From Microvirga subterranea (GTDB taxonomy: Bacteria > Pseudomonadota > Alphaproteobacteria > Rhizobiales > Beijerinckiaceae), in NCBI RefSeq assembly GCF_003350535.1, contig NZ_QQBB01000004.1, positions 105,284-169,283 of the forward strand: 64,000 bases of DNA. Direction: 5' to 3'. Under the pieces are notes generated by a model that was not told where the DNA came from, did no database searches, and worked only from the letters and a program-made list of their open reading frames with translations. A program made the translations under genes and the position numbers. This document shows, one piece after another, positions 33,801-43,255 of this stretch. Numbering within the stretch: the first letter of the stretch is position 1; every line of letters begins with the position of its first letter.

Positions 33801-34226
33801 TCACGCAAGCCGCAGCGCTTTCGGGCCGATTCCGAGGCCGATCTGCAGGCTCTCCGCGATGCGCTGCGCCCGGTCGATGAAGAAGGCGGCCACGTCCGGC
33901 TCGCACACCTCCCGGGCCGTTTCCTCGAACAGCGTCAGCCAGCGCCCGAACAGCTCCGGCGTCAGATCGAGGCCCATATGGGCCACATGGGGCTTGCCGC
34001 CGTAGCGGCCGGTCCTGAGGGCGATCGACGACCAGAAATCCACCATGATCGACAGATGGGCGTCCCAGCGCTCCGACAGGGCCTGCCGAAAGATCGGCCC
34101 GAGGTCCGGATCCTGGAGCACGCGACCGTAGAAGGTCTCAACGAGGCGGCGGATCAGCGGCTCGGTGACGCCGCGGGCGGGCCCGATGATCTGGATGCTG
34201 CGGTTCGTCGTCGGTGAATGGGCCAC
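33801..34226 (-). CDS. Group III truncated haemoglobin
   Basis: A 141-aa haem protein of the truncated globin superfamily. The pattern IRRLVETFYGRVLQDPDLGPIF, then MVDFWSSIALRTGRYGGKPHVAHMGLDLTPE in outline, fits group III. The His in the KPHVAHMGL segment is the likely proximal haem ligand. Related proteins bind oxygen or nitric oxide; the role here is not evident. It is cytoplasmic and is followed at a distance by a membrane protein gene on the same strand. Confidence 0.85.
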   Translation of the reverse strand: MAHSPTTNRSIQIIGPARGVTEPLIRRLVETFYGRVLQDPDLGPIFRQALSERWDAHLSIMVDFWSSIALRTGRYGGKPHVAHMGLDLTPELFGRWLTLFEETAREVCEPDVAAFFIDRAQRIAESLQIGLGIGPKALRLA

Positions 34227-34302
34227 GATCGGCCTCCCTTTGTCGCGCCGAAGGGACGAAAGCGAAAGCTCTCGTCCCTCTGTTTGTTTCCTTAGCCCAT
34301 TC

Positions 34303-35505
34303 TCAGCGGTGAGCGTGAGTTCCCTGAGGAAGGTGCGGGTGCTCCCGGTTCGGGGAATGGGTGGTGAGCTCCGTCGGCTGTCCCGTCACCGCATCGACCC
34401 CGTAGAAGGCTCCGTGCAGGCCCCAATAGCCCGAGACCAGGACCACCAGGGCGACCGCCAGGCCGGCAGGCACGAAGGCCAGGGTGCCGAGGCGGGGCAG
34501 AGCCCGGGGCATCTTCTCCACCACGGCCGCACCGGTCTCCCGGCAAGGATCGGCGGCGACGACGAAGAGGACCGCCATGATCATGGCATGACCGACGAGG
34601 TCGATGCGTCCGAACGGATAGACGGCCGTGAAGAAGATCAGCAGCAGGGCCGCGGCCGACAGGCGGCGCACCAGGGGCGTCCAGAGGAGGCCGAAGCCGA
34701 GGGTGAACTCCGCCACGCCCGCCATCGGGATGAACACGTCCCGCGGCATGCCGAAGGTCAGGAAGGGCTTTTCCTCCACGAGCGGATAGAACCAGTTCGG
34801 ATAGGCGAACTTCTCGAGGCTCGACCACATCAGGGCGATCGCCACGCCCCAGCGCAGGACCAGGAAGCGCCGCTCGCGCCATTTGGGATCGTCCATCGAT
34901 GCCAGCAGCAGATAGGCGGCGACGCCGACGCCCAGCGCCAGGTAGTCCAGCAGGTGGAAGAGGTCGTATTCCCGCAGGGCCACGACCCATAGGGTGATGA
35001 TGCCCGCGGCCGCGATCGGCATCGTGCGGCGCGAGAAGATGCAGGCCGCGATCAGGAGCTGCGCCCAGGAAACAAGCTCGGAATCGGTCTTCAGGTCCGG
35101 CGTGAGATAGATCCCGCCGACCGCGAAGATCGCCACGAAGAAGGCGCCGATGCACACCCGCAGGAAGTCGTCGGAGCGGCTCCAGAGAGGCGCGCTGATC
35201 CGGTCGAGACCGGAGAGCACCATCTGGCCCGGAGCCCTGCGCTCGACCGTGAGCGTCGCCAGGAAGAAGGCGAGCACGAGACCGATGCCGGTCCAGAACC
35301 AGGGGTTCGTCAGGGTGGCGCCGATCGGCTGCGGCGCGGCGTCGACGATATAGGGGGCGAACCACTTCACATGGGCCTGCGCCGGCAGCGCCCAGGCGGA
35401 AGCGCCGAGCGCCGCCAGGCCGGCGGCGGCCCGTCTGACGATTTGCGATTGGGTTGTTCTTGGCTCACGCGGCCCGTTGGCTTGTGTGGCGAGCACCGGT
35501 TTCAT
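34303..35505 (-). CDS. Polytopic membrane protein with predicted N-terminal His (DoxX-like)
   Basis: A 400-aa protein. GAGGA precedes the ATG at 35505. Residues 24-44 look like a signal peptide (RRAAAGLAAL, ending LPAQA), which would leave His45 (HVKWFAPY) as the first mature residue. About nine to ten membrane segments follow, with DoxX-like features (RWGVAIALMWSSLEKFAY, then AEFTLGFGLLW). The tail is His-rich (EHPHLPQGTHAHR). An N-terminal His plus a His-rich tail suggests copper or another metal, but this is inference. The family is otherwise uncharacterised to me. Confidence 0.7.
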   Translation of the reverse strand: MKPVLATQANGPREPRTTQSQIVRRAAAGLAALGASAWALPAQAHVKWFAPYIVDAAPQPIGATLTNPWFWTGIGLVLAFFLATLTVERRAPGQMVLSGLDRISAPLWSRSDDFLRVCIGAFFVAIFAVGGIYLTPDLKTDSELVSWAQLLIAACIFSRRTMPIAAAGIITLWVVALREYDLFHLLDYLALGVGVAAYLLLASMDDPKWRERRFLVLRWGVAIALMWSSLEKFAYPNWFYPLVEEKPFLTFGMPRDVFIPMAGVAEFTLGFGLLWTPLVRRLSAAALLLIFFTAVYPFGRIDLVGHAMIMAVLFVVAADPCRETGAAVVEKMPRALPRLGTLAFVPAGLAVALVVLVSGYWGLHGAFYGVDAVTGQPTELTTHSPNREHPHLPQGTHAHR

Positions 35506-35715
35506 GTTGTCCTCGCGTCTGCAACTCATTGTTCGACGGTGCGGGTATAGGCGCGGGGCACATGGACCGAAATTCAGATCCTTCCCCTAAGGAATTCTCC
35601 TGATCCCGCCGCCGCTTAGCAGCATTGCGCGGGGCGCAGGCCTCGCCGAAGCTTGGCCCTTGGGGATCGTTCCCCTGTCTGAAACGTTGAGGCTCACGTC
35701 ACATCGCTGCCCATC

Positions 35716-36384
35716 ATGCATCTTCATCACCGACATCGCTGGGACCTCTCCCCCGCACAGGCCGTCTCCCTCCAGAAGGAACTGCGCGCCGAGGTGGTCT
35801 CCGACCGGCCCATCGACCTCGATGCGGTCAAGCTCGTGGCCGGGGTGGATGTGAGCGTGAAGAACGAGCAGTCCCAGGCAGCCGTCGTGGTGGTGACCTA
35901 CCCGGGCTTCCTGCCGGTCGAGACGGTCCTGGCCCGGCGTCCGACCCCGTTCCCCTATATTCCGGGCCTTCTGAGCTTCCGGGAAGGTCCGGTGCTGGAG
36001 GAGGCGTTCGAGAAGCTCAAGGCGGAGCCCGACGTGTTCCTGTTCGACGGCATGGGAATCGCCCATCCGCGCCGGATCGGGATCGCCAGCCACTTGGGCC
36101 TGTGGCTCCAGCGGCCGACCATCGGCTGCGGCAAGACGCTCCTGTGCGGGCGCTACAAGGACCTGGCCGAGGAGAAGGGCGCAGCCGCGCCGCTCGTCGA
36201 CAAGGGCGAGGCGATCGGCGTCGCCCTGCGCACCCGGACCGCCAAGAACCCGATGTTCATCTCGCCGGGCCATCTGGCCGATATTCCGACCGCCGCCGAG
36301 CTGGTGCTGCGCTGTTCCCCGAAATATCGCTTGCCCGAGCCGATCCGCCTGGCGCACAACGCCGCCGGGCAGTTCGCCCCCTGA
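35716..36384 (+). CDS. nfi: Endonuclease V
   Basis: A 222-aa DNA repair nuclease that cuts near deoxyinosine. It has the catalytic Asp in AGVDVSV (D45), YIPGLLSFREGP with its conserved Glu, and DGMGIAHPRRIGIASHLG carrying the second Asp and His. The length fits. It stands alone, with about 210 bp upstream to the divergent membrane-protein gene. Confidence 0.94.
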   Translation: MHLHHRHRWDLSPAQAVSLQKELRAEVVSDRPIDLDAVKLVAGVDVSVKNEQSQAAVVVVTYPGFLPVETVLARRPTPFPYIPGLLSFREGPVLEEAFEKLKAEPDVFLFDGMGIAHPRRIGIASHLGLWLQRPTIGCGKTLLCGRYKDLAEEKGAAAPLVDKGEAIGVALRTRTAKNPMFISPGHLADIPTAAELVLRCSPKYRLPEPIRLAHNAAGQFAP

Positions 36385-36427
36385 CCTTACCTTCCGCTCC
36401 TGCCGTTTCCTGCCGCGAGTCGCGCCG

Positions 36428-37447
36428 ATGCCCCGTTTCGCTTTCGAAGACTTCGTCCCCGGAACCACCGAGATTCTCGGGCCCGTCACCGTCTCGAAGG
36501 ACGACATCCTGGCCTTTGCCCGCGAATACGACCCGCAGCCCTTCCACGTGGACGAGATCGCCGCGCGGGACAGCTTCGTCGGCACCCTGATCGGATCAGG
36601 CTGGCACACGGCCTGCATCAACATGCGCCTCCTGGCCGATGACAAGATCCTCGATTCCACTTCCATGGGCGCGCCGGGCATCGACGAACTGAAGTGGCTC
36701 AAGCCCGTCCGGCCGGGCGACACCCTTCGTTCGCGAATGACGGTGGTGGATGCCCGCGCTTCGAAGAGCCGTCCCTCGATCGGCCTCGTCCAGTTTCAGT
36801 TCGCGCTCGTGAACCAGAACGACGAGACGGTCATGACGCAGGCGAACTGGATCATGTTCGGCCGCCGGGACGCCGAGCCCGTCCCTGCCCTAGCGCGCCC
36901 CGCGCCTGCGGAGGCGGCCGCCGCTCCGATCGGCACGGACGCGGTCGAGGGGCCGCGCTTCTCGGCCAACCCCTATCTCGACGACCTCGTGGCCGGGGAC
37001 ACGGAGGAGTTGGGCTCGTACACGTTCGCGACGGACGAGATCATCCGCTTCGCCCGGCAGCACGACCCGCAGCGTTTTCATGTGGACCCTGACGCCGCCA
37101 AGCACAGCCTGTTCGGGGATCTTTGCGCCTCCGGCTGGCACACGGCGGCTGTGTGGATGAAGCTGATGATCGCCCACCGCGAGGAGATTCGGGTCCAGGC
37201 GCTGGCCCGCGGCGAGCGCCCGGCCCGGCTCGGCCCCTCTCCGGGCTTCACGAACCTGAAATGGCTGAAGCCCGTCTATGCGGGCGATACGGTCACCTAT
37301 CGCTCGACCCTGACGGGCGCCCGCGCCTCCGCGTCCCGCCCCGGCTGGGGCCTCGCCTTCCACCACAACACGGGCGTGAACCAGCACGGCGAGGAGGTCT
37401 TCTCCTTCGACGGCATGGTGTTCTGGGAGCGGCGGCCGGAGCGGTAA
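36428..37447 (+). CDS. Double MaoC-like dehydratase (tandem hot-dog)
   Basis: A 339-aa protein of two MaoC-type hot-dog domains, about 1-150 and 175-339. Each half has the FAREYDPQPFHVD / FARQHDPQRFHVD hydratase motif with catalytic Asp and His, and SGWHTA and NLKWLKPVYAGDT-type segments. Both halves look active, so this is a fused version of the usual homodimer. MaoC enzymes hydrate enoyl-CoA or act on mesaconyl-type thioesters; the substrate here is unknown. Confidence 0.9.
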   Translation: MPRFAFEDFVPGTTEILGPVTVSKDDILAFAREYDPQPFHVDEIAARDSFVGTLIGSGWHTACINMRLLADDKILDSTSMGAPGIDELKWLKPVRPGDTLRSRMTVVDARASKSRPSIGLVQFQFALVNQNDETVMTQANWIMFGRRDAEPVPALARPAPAEAAAAPIGTDAVEGPRFSANPYLDDLVAGDTEELGSYTFATDEIIRFARQHDPQRFHVDPDAAKHSLFGDLCASGWHTAAVWMKLMIAHREEIRVQALARGERPARLGPSPGFTNLKWLKPVYAGDTVTYRSTLTGARASASRPGWGLAFHHNTGVNQHGEEVFSFDGMVFWERRPER

Positions 37448-37462
37448 GGAACCCTCTGGAGC

Positions 37463-38008
37463 CTAATGCCCCTCGAAGCTCACGAGGCTACGGACCTCGA
37501 CGCCGAGGTCACGCAGCTTTTGGGCGCCGCCGAGATCCGGCAGGTCGATGATGAAGCAGGCCGCCACGATGTTGGCGCCCATCTGGCGCAGGAGCTGGGT
37601 GGCGGCCACCGCCGTGCCACCGGTGGCGATAAGGTCGTCCACGAGGATGACCCGCTCCTCCTGGCCGATGGCGTCCGTGTGGATCTCCATCTCGTCGACG
37701 CCGTATTCGAGCGAATAGGCGATGCGCACCGTCTCGTGGGGCAGCTTGCCCTTCTTGCGGATCGGCACGAAACCGGCCGAGAGCTGATGGGCCACGGCCC
37801 CGCCGAGGATGAAGCCCCGCGCCTCGATTCCCGCCACCTTGTCCACGCGCCCGCCCGCGAAGGGATGGACGAGCTCGTCCACGGCGCGGCGGAACGCCCG
37901 CGCATCGCCGAGCAGCGTCGTGATGTCCCGGAAGACGATGCCCGGCTTCGGATAATCCGGAATGGAGCGGATGGCCGCTTTGAGGTCGGTGGCGAAGCGC
38001 TGGTCCAT
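37463..38008 (-). CDS. apt: Adenine phosphoribosyltransferase
   Basis: A 181-aa purine-salvage enzyme that makes AMP from adenine and PRPP. It has the [15 protein letters not shown] start region and the PRPP loop [17 protein letters not shown] begin at [15 protein letters not shown] (38008). It is 52 bp downstream of mtnP on the same strand. The pairing makes sense because MtnP releases the adenine that Apt recycles. Confidence 0.96.
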   Translation of the reverse strand: MDQRFATDLKAAIRSIPDYPKPGIVFRDITTLLGDARAFRRAVDELVHPFAGGRVDKVAGIEARGFILGGAVAHQLSAGFVPIRKKGKLPHETVRIAYSLEYGVDEMEIHTDAIGQEERVILVDDLIATGGTAVAATQLLRQMGANIVAACFIIDLPDLGGAQKLRDLGVEVRSLVSFEGH

Positions 38009-38060
38009 GGAATCGCTCTTCTCTTGAGGGCGCGACCTTATCGGCAACACGGCCCGGACG

Positions 38061-38951
38061 CTACTTTCCAGTGCTGTGCAGGATGCGGCCCGCAACCGCG
38101 TCGAGCTTCTTCAGAAGCTCGGGATCGCGGGCGGAGGGCGCCGTCATGATGGCGCCGTCGAGGGCGCGGTCGGAGCCGCGCGGGCACGGCTCGCGCTCGG
38201 CCGGGAAGTCGCGCGCGATGCGGGCGATGAGCCCTGCCACCTTGCGGGCATTCTGCTGCGCGACGGCTACGACGGAGGCTACGTCGACCTCGTCATGCTC
38301 CGGGTGCCAGCAGTCGTAATCCGTCACCATCGCGACGGTTGCGTAGGTGATCTCCGCCTCCCGGGCGAGCTTGGCCTCGGGCATGGCCGTCATGCCGATC
38401 ACGTCGTAGCCGTGGCTCTGGTAGGTGATCGACTCCGCATAGGTGGAAAATTGCGGCCCCTCGATGCACACATAGGTGCCGCCGAGGGTGAACGGGATGT
38501 TCTCCGCCACCGCCGCATCGGCGATGCGCTGCTGCAGGACGGGACCGACCGGATGCGCCATGGGCACATGGGCAACGCAGCCTCGGCCGAAGAACGACGT
38601 CTCGCGCCGGAAGGTCCGGTCTACGAACTGATCCACAAGCACGAAGAAGCCCGGATAATACTCGACCTTGAACGAACCGCAGGCCGAGACCGAGATCAGG
38701 TCCGTGACGCCGGCCCGCTTCAGGACGTCGATATTGGCCCGGTAGTTGATGTCGGACGGCGAGTAGCGGTGGCCACGGCCGTGGCGCGGCAGGAAGACCA
38801 CTTCGGTTTTGCCGATGCGCCCGAACCTCAGGGCGTCCGACGGTTCGCCCCAGGGCGACGCGATGCGCTCCTCGCGCACATCCTCCAGGCCCGGCAGGTC
38901 ATAGATGCCCGATCCGCCGATGATTCCCAAGACCGCCTTCGCCATCGCCAA
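38061..38951 (-). CDS. mtnP: S-methyl-5'-thioadenosine phosphorylase
   Basis: A 296-aa enzyme that splits methylthioadenosine into adenine and methylthioribose 1-phosphate, the first step of methionine salvage. Motifs include [11 protein letters not shown] near the start, [19 protein letters not shown] and [13 protein letters not shown] second ATG two codons downstream is an equally good start. It forms a salvage pair with apt. Confidence 0.95.
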   Translation of the reverse strand: MAMAKAVLGIIGGSGIYDLPGLEDVREERIASPWGEPSDALRFGRIGKTEVVFLPRHGRGHRYSPSDINYRANIDVLKRAGVTDLISVSACGSFKVEYYPGFFVLVDQFVDRTFRRETSFFGRGCVAHVPMAHPVGPVLQQRIADAAVAENIPFTLGGTYVCIEGPQFSTYAESITYQSHGYDVIGMTAMPEAKLAREAEITYATVAMVTDYDCWHPEHDEVDVASVVAVAQQNARKVAGLIARIARDFPAEREPCPRGSDRALDGAIMTAPSARDPELLKKLDAVAGRILHSTGK

Positions 38952-39095
38952 CCTCCCGCCATCGGATCAAGTGAACGTCGCCCGATCCTTCCTAAGGGCG
39001 CGGCCCGAACATTGCCAAGATGGCTCCTTGCCATCGGGTGTGGGAAGAGCAAGGCTCCCCTCGAGGGTCGCAGCAAGCTCCTCTGAGCCGGCTCC

Positions 39096-39467
39096 TCAGG
39101 TCCCGAGCGCGATGCCGCCATACCCCATGAGATCCGCGAAGATGGCGGCTGCGGTTCCGACCGCCACGAGGATCAGGCCGGCCAGGAAGATGCGGATCGC
39201 GCGATTGTAGCGACTGAGGACAAGGGATTGCACGGAGAGGAGGTCCGCCAGCGCCTTGATCTGGAGCACGATCCCAATCGTGATGGCGAAGACCGCCAGC
39301 AGGTCGGAGCGTGACCAGTCACCCGGGAGGCCTGCCCAGCGGCTCAGGAAACCCAGCGAGAATCCAACCACGACCCCGATGGCCGTGAGAGAACCGTTCC
39401 GGAACGTGGAGTCGATCCGGGCGATCTCGGGAGCAGCCTCGCTCGACCTGGATCTGTCCTCCGTCAT
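39096..39467 (-). CDS. Small membrane protein, three predicted helices
   Basis: A 123-aa protein with a charged N-terminus and three hydrophobic segments (about 27-45 GSLTAIGVVVGFSLGFL, 55-72 LLAVFAITIGIVLQI, 93-115 IFLAGLILVAVGTAA). I do not recognise a named family. It lies alone between mtnP and the 2H phosphoesterase on the same strand. Confidence 0.65.
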   Translation of the reverse strand: MTEDRSRSSEAAPEIARIDSTFRNGSLTAIGVVVGFSLGFLSRWAGLPGDWSRSDLLAVFAITIGIVLQIKALADLLSVQSLVLSRYNRAIRIFLAGLILVAVGTAAAIFADLMGYGGIALGT

Positions 39468-39533
39468 GTGGGCATCCCGAACTCGGGATGAAGTCTAGCC
39501 GATAAAGTCCGGGCGCCCCATGTCGCGTCGGGA

Positions 39534-40178
39534 TTAGGCCCGGTGCGAACCGCCCTGCAGCTGTGGCCCCAGGGGAAATCCGGCCAGTTCCTCGCCGACG
39601 AGGCAGGGGAAGATCGTTTCGCGGAAGATTTTCAGGCGCGCAACCCGAACGGGAAGGTCGACCGGCCCGGCCTCGATCCGCCGCACCACCTCCTCCGGCA
39701 TCGGGCGGGCTTCCGCGAACCGCGCCAGGGTGGTGTGGACGAGGTCGTAATGCCGGTGCTCGAGGCCCGGCGGGGGCGGAACGGTTTCGAGGATCCGCCT
39801 CCGAATCCGGTCGATCAGGCCGCTTGCGTCGTCCGCCACGGCGATGATGCCGACGGGGGTGACCTTCAGCCCGTGGAACCTGAGGTCGAGGGGCGGCGCC
39901 CCGGCGCACAGCTCCTCGACGAGCCTGAGGCTCGGCTCGGCAATGCGGCTCCAGTAGGTTTCCTTGTCGAAGCCTTCCGTGGTCGGAACGAGCGGGTAGA
40001 TGGTGACGTGGAACGCATGAGGCGGCGCCTCGTGGAAAGCCCCGGCCCAATGGGCGACGGCCGCCTGCTGGAGGGCGCGAAGCCCTGCCTGTGCCTGCGC
40101 CTCGAGATGCGGCTGCACGTGAACCGCGAGGCAAGGCTTGCCGAACAGGGTGTCGACGACCGGAAGGAGGGAATTCAC
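39534..40178 (-). CDS. 2H phosphoesterase / 2'-5' RNA ligase-like protein
   Basis: A 214-aa protein with the two HxT motifs of the 2H superfamily: FHVTIYPL (near residue 60) and LVHTTLARF (near 150). These act on 2',5' or cyclic phosphodiesters in RNA or nucleotides. I start at GTG 40178, because GGAG lies about six bases upstream; the frame is open further but unsupported. Substrate unknown. Confidence 0.78.
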   Translation of the reverse strand: MNSLLPVVDTLFGKPCLAVHVQPHLEAQAQAGLRALQQAAVAHWAGAFHEAPPHAFHVTIYPLVPTTEGFDKETYWSRIAEPSLRLVEELCAGAPPLDLRFHGLKVTPVGIIAVADDASGLIDRIRRRILETVPPPPGLEHRHYDLVHTTLARFAEARPMPEEVVRRIEAGPVDLPVRVARLKIFRETIFPCLVGEELAGFPLGPQLQGGSHRA

Positions 40179-40245
40179 GGGAGCTCCGCTGTCTGGACCG
40201 GGACGCAGGTCCCTCACGGGTCTTGCCGCGCCTTCTCCCAAAAGA

Positions 40246-40270
40246 AAAGGCCCCGGAAACCGGGGCCTTT
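40246..40270 (-). terminator. Intrinsic terminator of petABC
   Basis: AAAGGCCCCGG (40246-40256) and CCGGGGCCTTT (40260-40270) form an 11-bp stem with a 3-nt loop. On the minus strand it is followed by TTCTTTT. It closes the petABC operon. Confidence 0.9.
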
Positions 40271-40279
40271 CGGAGACCG

Positions 40280-41164
40280 TCAGGGATTGTGCGTCATCGG
40301 CGGGGTCGCGTGACCCTCGACCTCGCCGCCGACCCGGGCCCAGATCTTCTTCTTGGTGAAGTAGAGCAGGACCGACAGGACGAGGAGGAACAGCATCGCC
40401 TGGAAGCCGAGGCGCTTGCGGGCCTCGAGGTGGGGTTCCGCCGTCCAGGTCAGGAAGGCCGTGACGTCGCGGGCATACTGGTCCACGGTCTCGGGCGCCT
40501 GCGGCTGGCCGGCCTCGTTCTTCGGGTACTCGACCTGGCCGTCGCTCAGCGGCTTCGGCATCGCGATCACGTGGCCCGGATAGTAGTGGTTGTAGTGACC
40601 GCCCTCCGGCACGGTGAAACCCTGTGGGGCCTCCTCGTAGCCGTTGAGCAGCGCCGTCACGTAGTCGGCGCCGTTCTCAGAGTACTGGCGGAACACGTCG
40701 ATGATGAACCAGGGGAAGCCGCGCTCGTAGGTGCGGGCCTTGGGCATCAGGGACAGGTCCGGGGGAGCCTTGCCGCCGTTCGCCGCCGCGGCGGCATTCT
40801 CGTTCGGGAACGGCGACGGGAAGCGGTCGGCTGCACGGCCGGGACGCTCGAACATGTCGCCGGCCTCGTTCGGGCCGTCCTGAATCTTGTACTCGGCCGC
40901 CAGCGCGCGGACCTGCGCCTCGGAGAATTCCGGGCCGCCGGGCTGCGATAGGTTGCGGAACGACACATAGCTCAGGCCGTGGCAGGAGGCGCAGACCTCC
41001 CGGTAGACCTTGAAGCCGCGCTGGAGCTGGGCCCGGTCGAACTTCCCGAAGGGGCCCTGGAAGCTCCACTTGAGCTGCGGCGGGACGGGCGTCTCGCCGG
41101 CCGCATAAGCGGGAGCCGAAAGGCCAAGGAGGGCCGCGGCGATGAGAAGGGTACGCTTCATCAT
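40280..41164 (-). CDS. petC: Cytochrome c1 (bc1 complex)
   Basis: A 294-aa haem subunit of ubiquinol-cytochrome c reductase. It has a signal peptide (MKRTLLIAAALLG), the haem-binding CASCH (C58, C61, H62), the methionine ligand region AMPKPLSDG, and a C-terminal membrane anchor (about 255-280) with a positive tail. The start at 41164 (ATGATG) follows GAGGAAC. It takes electrons from the Rieske centre and passes them to cytochrome c. It is the last gene of petABC. Confidence 0.96.
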   Translation of the reverse strand: MMKRTLLIAAALLGLSAPAYAAGETPVPPQLKWSFQGPFGKFDRAQLQRGFKVYREVCASCHGLSYVSFRNLSQPGGPEFSEAQVRALAAEYKIQDGPNEAGDMFERPGRAADRFPSPFPNENAAAAANGGKAPPDLSLMPKARTYERGFPWFIIDVFRQYSENGADYVTALLNGYEEAPQGFTVPEGGHYNHYYPGHVIAMPKPLSDGQVEYPKNEAGQPQAPETVDQYARDVTAFLTWTAEPHLEARKRLGFQAMLFLLVLSVLLYFTKKKIWARVGGEVEGHATPPMTHNP

Positions 41165-41187
41165 GTTCTTGTTCCTCAACGCTCGCT

Positions 41188-42468
41188 TCAGCCCTTGGAC
41201 TGCGGCTCGGCATTGGCGCCAGCCGGCATGCCCGCGCCGCCCTTCTGCACGCCCATCACGGACTCGAGGATCGAGTTCGGCAGCGGCAGGGGACGCTCGA
41301 CGAAGCCGAGCACCGGCAGGATCACCAGGAAGTGGATGAAGTAGTACGCGGTGGCGATCTGCGAGACGACCACGTACCAGCCCTCCGCAGGCTTCGAGCC
41401 GAGCCAGCCGAGCAGGACGCAGACGGCGACGAAGACCCAGAAGAACTGCTTGTAGAGCGGACGGTAGGCGGTCGAGCGGACCTTGGAGGTGTCGAGCCAC
41501 GGCATCAGGAACCACACGGCGATGGCCGAGAACATGGCGATGACGCCGCCGAGCTTGTCCGGGATCGCGCGCAGGATCGCGTAGAACGGCAGGAAGTACC
41601 ATTCGGGCACGATGTGCGACGGCGTCACGGCCGGGTTCGCCGGGATGTAGTTGTCCGCATGGCCGAGGTAGTTCGGCATGTAGAACACCCAGTAGCCGAA
41701 GAACAGCATGAACACGACGACCGCGAAGATGTCCTTGATCGTGGCGTAGGGGGTGAACGGAACCGCGTCCTTGCCCGACTTGATCGGGATGCCGGTCGGG
41801 TTGTTCTGGCCCGGCACGTGCAGCGCCCAGACGTGGAGGATCACCACGCCGAAGATCATGAAGGGCAGCAGGAAGTGCAGGGAGAAGAAGCGGTTGAGCG
41901 TCGGGTTGCCGACCGAGTAGCCGCCCCAGAGGAAGCTCACGATGGTCTCGCCGACGACCGGGATCGCCGAGAAGAGGTTCGTGATCACGGTGGCGCCCCA
42001 GAAGCTCATCTGGCCCCAGGGAAGCACGTAGCCCATGAAGGCGGTGGCCATCATTAGCAGGAAGATGATGACGCCGAGGATGTAGAGGACCTCGCGCGGC
42101 GCCTTGTAGGACCCGTAGTAGAAGTTACGGAAGATGTGGATGTAGACCGCCACGAAGAACATCGAGGCGCCGTTGGCGTGCAGGTAGCGCAGCAGCCAGC
42201 CGTAGTTCACGTCGCGCATGATGTGCTCGACGGACTGGAACGCCATCGCGGCGTTCGGCGTGTAGTACATGGCCAGGAACACGCCGGTCACGATCTGCGC
42301 GACGAGCATGAACACCAGGATGGCGCCGAACGTCCAGAAATAGGTCAGGTTCCGCGGGACCGGGAACGCGATGAAGGACGAGTGGACGAGGCTGGCGATC
42401 GGCAGCCGGCTCTCGAACCATTTACCGAAGGCGCTCTTAGGGACGTAGGTTGTTGCGTGCTGACTCAT
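41188..42468 (-). CDS. petB: Cytochrome b (bc1 complex)
   Basis: A 426-aa integral membrane subunit that carries two haems b and both quinone sites. Visible are [13 protein letters not shown] and [13 protein letters not shown] (haem His ligands), a further His in [14 protein letters not shown], and the Qo-site motif [13 protein letters not shown]. About eight to nine membrane helices are predicted. It lies between petA and petC in the usual order. Confidence 0.97.
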   Translation of the reverse strand: MSQHATTYVPKSAFGKWFESRLPIASLVHSSFIAFPVPRNLTYFWTFGAILVFMLVAQIVTGVFLAMYYTPNAAMAFQSVEHIMRDVNYGWLLRYLHANGASMFFVAVYIHIFRNFYYGSYKAPREVLYILGVIIFLLMMATAFMGYVLPWGQMSFWGATVITNLFSAIPVVGETIVSFLWGGYSVGNPTLNRFFSLHFLLPFMIFGVVILHVWALHVPGQNNPTGIPIKSGKDAVPFTPYATIKDIFAVVVFMLFFGYWVFYMPNYLGHADNYIPANPAVTPSHIVPEWYFLPFYAILRAIPDKLGGVIAMFSAIAVWFLMPWLDTSKVRSTAYRPLYKQFFWVFVAVCVLLGWLGSKPAEGWYVVVSQIATAYYFIHFLVILPVLGFVERPLPLPNSILESVMGVQKGGAGMPAGANAEPQSKG

Positions 42469-42504
42469 GGGTATCGCCTGACCGCAGTGATCGTCGCGGG
42501 AAAA

Positions 42505-43068
42505 TTACGCCGTGGCTTCTTGGCCGATCACGATCTTCGTGTCGGACGTGAAGGTGTAGGGCGGGATCGGCAGGTTGATCGGCGCCGGGCCGCCGCGGAC
42601 ACGGCCGGAGGTGTCGAAGACCGAGCCATGGCACGGGCAGAACCAGCCGTGGTACTCGCCCTGCTGGCCGAGCGGCACGCAGCCCAGATGGGTGCAGTTG
42701 CCGTAGACGATCAGCCACTGGGCATGGTCCGGCTTCACGCGGGCCGAGTCGGGCTGGGGATCACGCAGGGTGGCGACGTTCACGTCCTGCGCGGCCTTGA
42801 TCTCCTCGGCCGTGCGGTGACGGACGAAGATCAGCTTGCCGCGCCAGAAGACCTTGACGATCTGCCCTTCGGCGATGGGGCCCAGGTCGACCTCGACCGG
42901 CGCACCGGCCGCCACGGTCGCCGCGTCGGGCGCCAGGGACTGGATGAACGGCCACACCAGGGTTGCACCGCCGACGGCAGCGGCCGCGCCCGTGGCGATA
43001 AAGAGGAAATCGCGCCGTGTCGGCTCAGCGACGTGAGTGGTGGTCTCGGCCACTTGGCTCTCCAGCAT
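42505..43068 (-). CDS. petA: Rieske iron-sulfur subunit (bc1 complex)
   Basis: A 187-aa protein with a twin-arginine-type N-terminus (TRRDFLFIATG) that doubles as a membrane anchor. The 2Fe-2S ligands lie in CTHLGC (C125, H127) and CPCHGS (C144, H147), with C130 and C146 forming the usual disulfide. It moves between cytochromes b and c1. It heads the petABC operon. A GTG six codons in could also serve as the start. Confidence 0.96.
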   Translation of the reverse strand: MLESQVAETTTHVAEPTRRDFLFIATGAAAAVGGATLVWPFIQSLAPDAATVAAGAPVEVDLGPIAEGQIVKVFWRGKLIFVRHRTAEEIKAAQDVNVATLRDPQPDSARVKPDHAQWLIVYGNCTHLGCVPLGQQGEYHGWFCPCHGSVFDTSGRVRGGPAPINLPIPPYTFTSDTKIVIGQEATA

Positions 43069-43255
43069 CCGTTAAAAACGAGAACCGCGCGTTTGATGAT
43101 GTTCCGGCAACCCGGACACCGGCGCGATGCTTGATGGAACAAACATACGCGCCAACGCGCGCGCAATGCGACTGGGCGTCGCCGCGCGCAGGCTCTTTGG
43201 CACGGTCAAGCCCGCCTGTCCATAGCCGGATTGGAGATGTTCCAGCCTGGAATGC

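Noticed and set aside
36428..37447. Double MaoC gene as evidence of a new pathway
   Set aside because: Fused or tandem MaoC proteins are known, and the neighbours give no pathway context.
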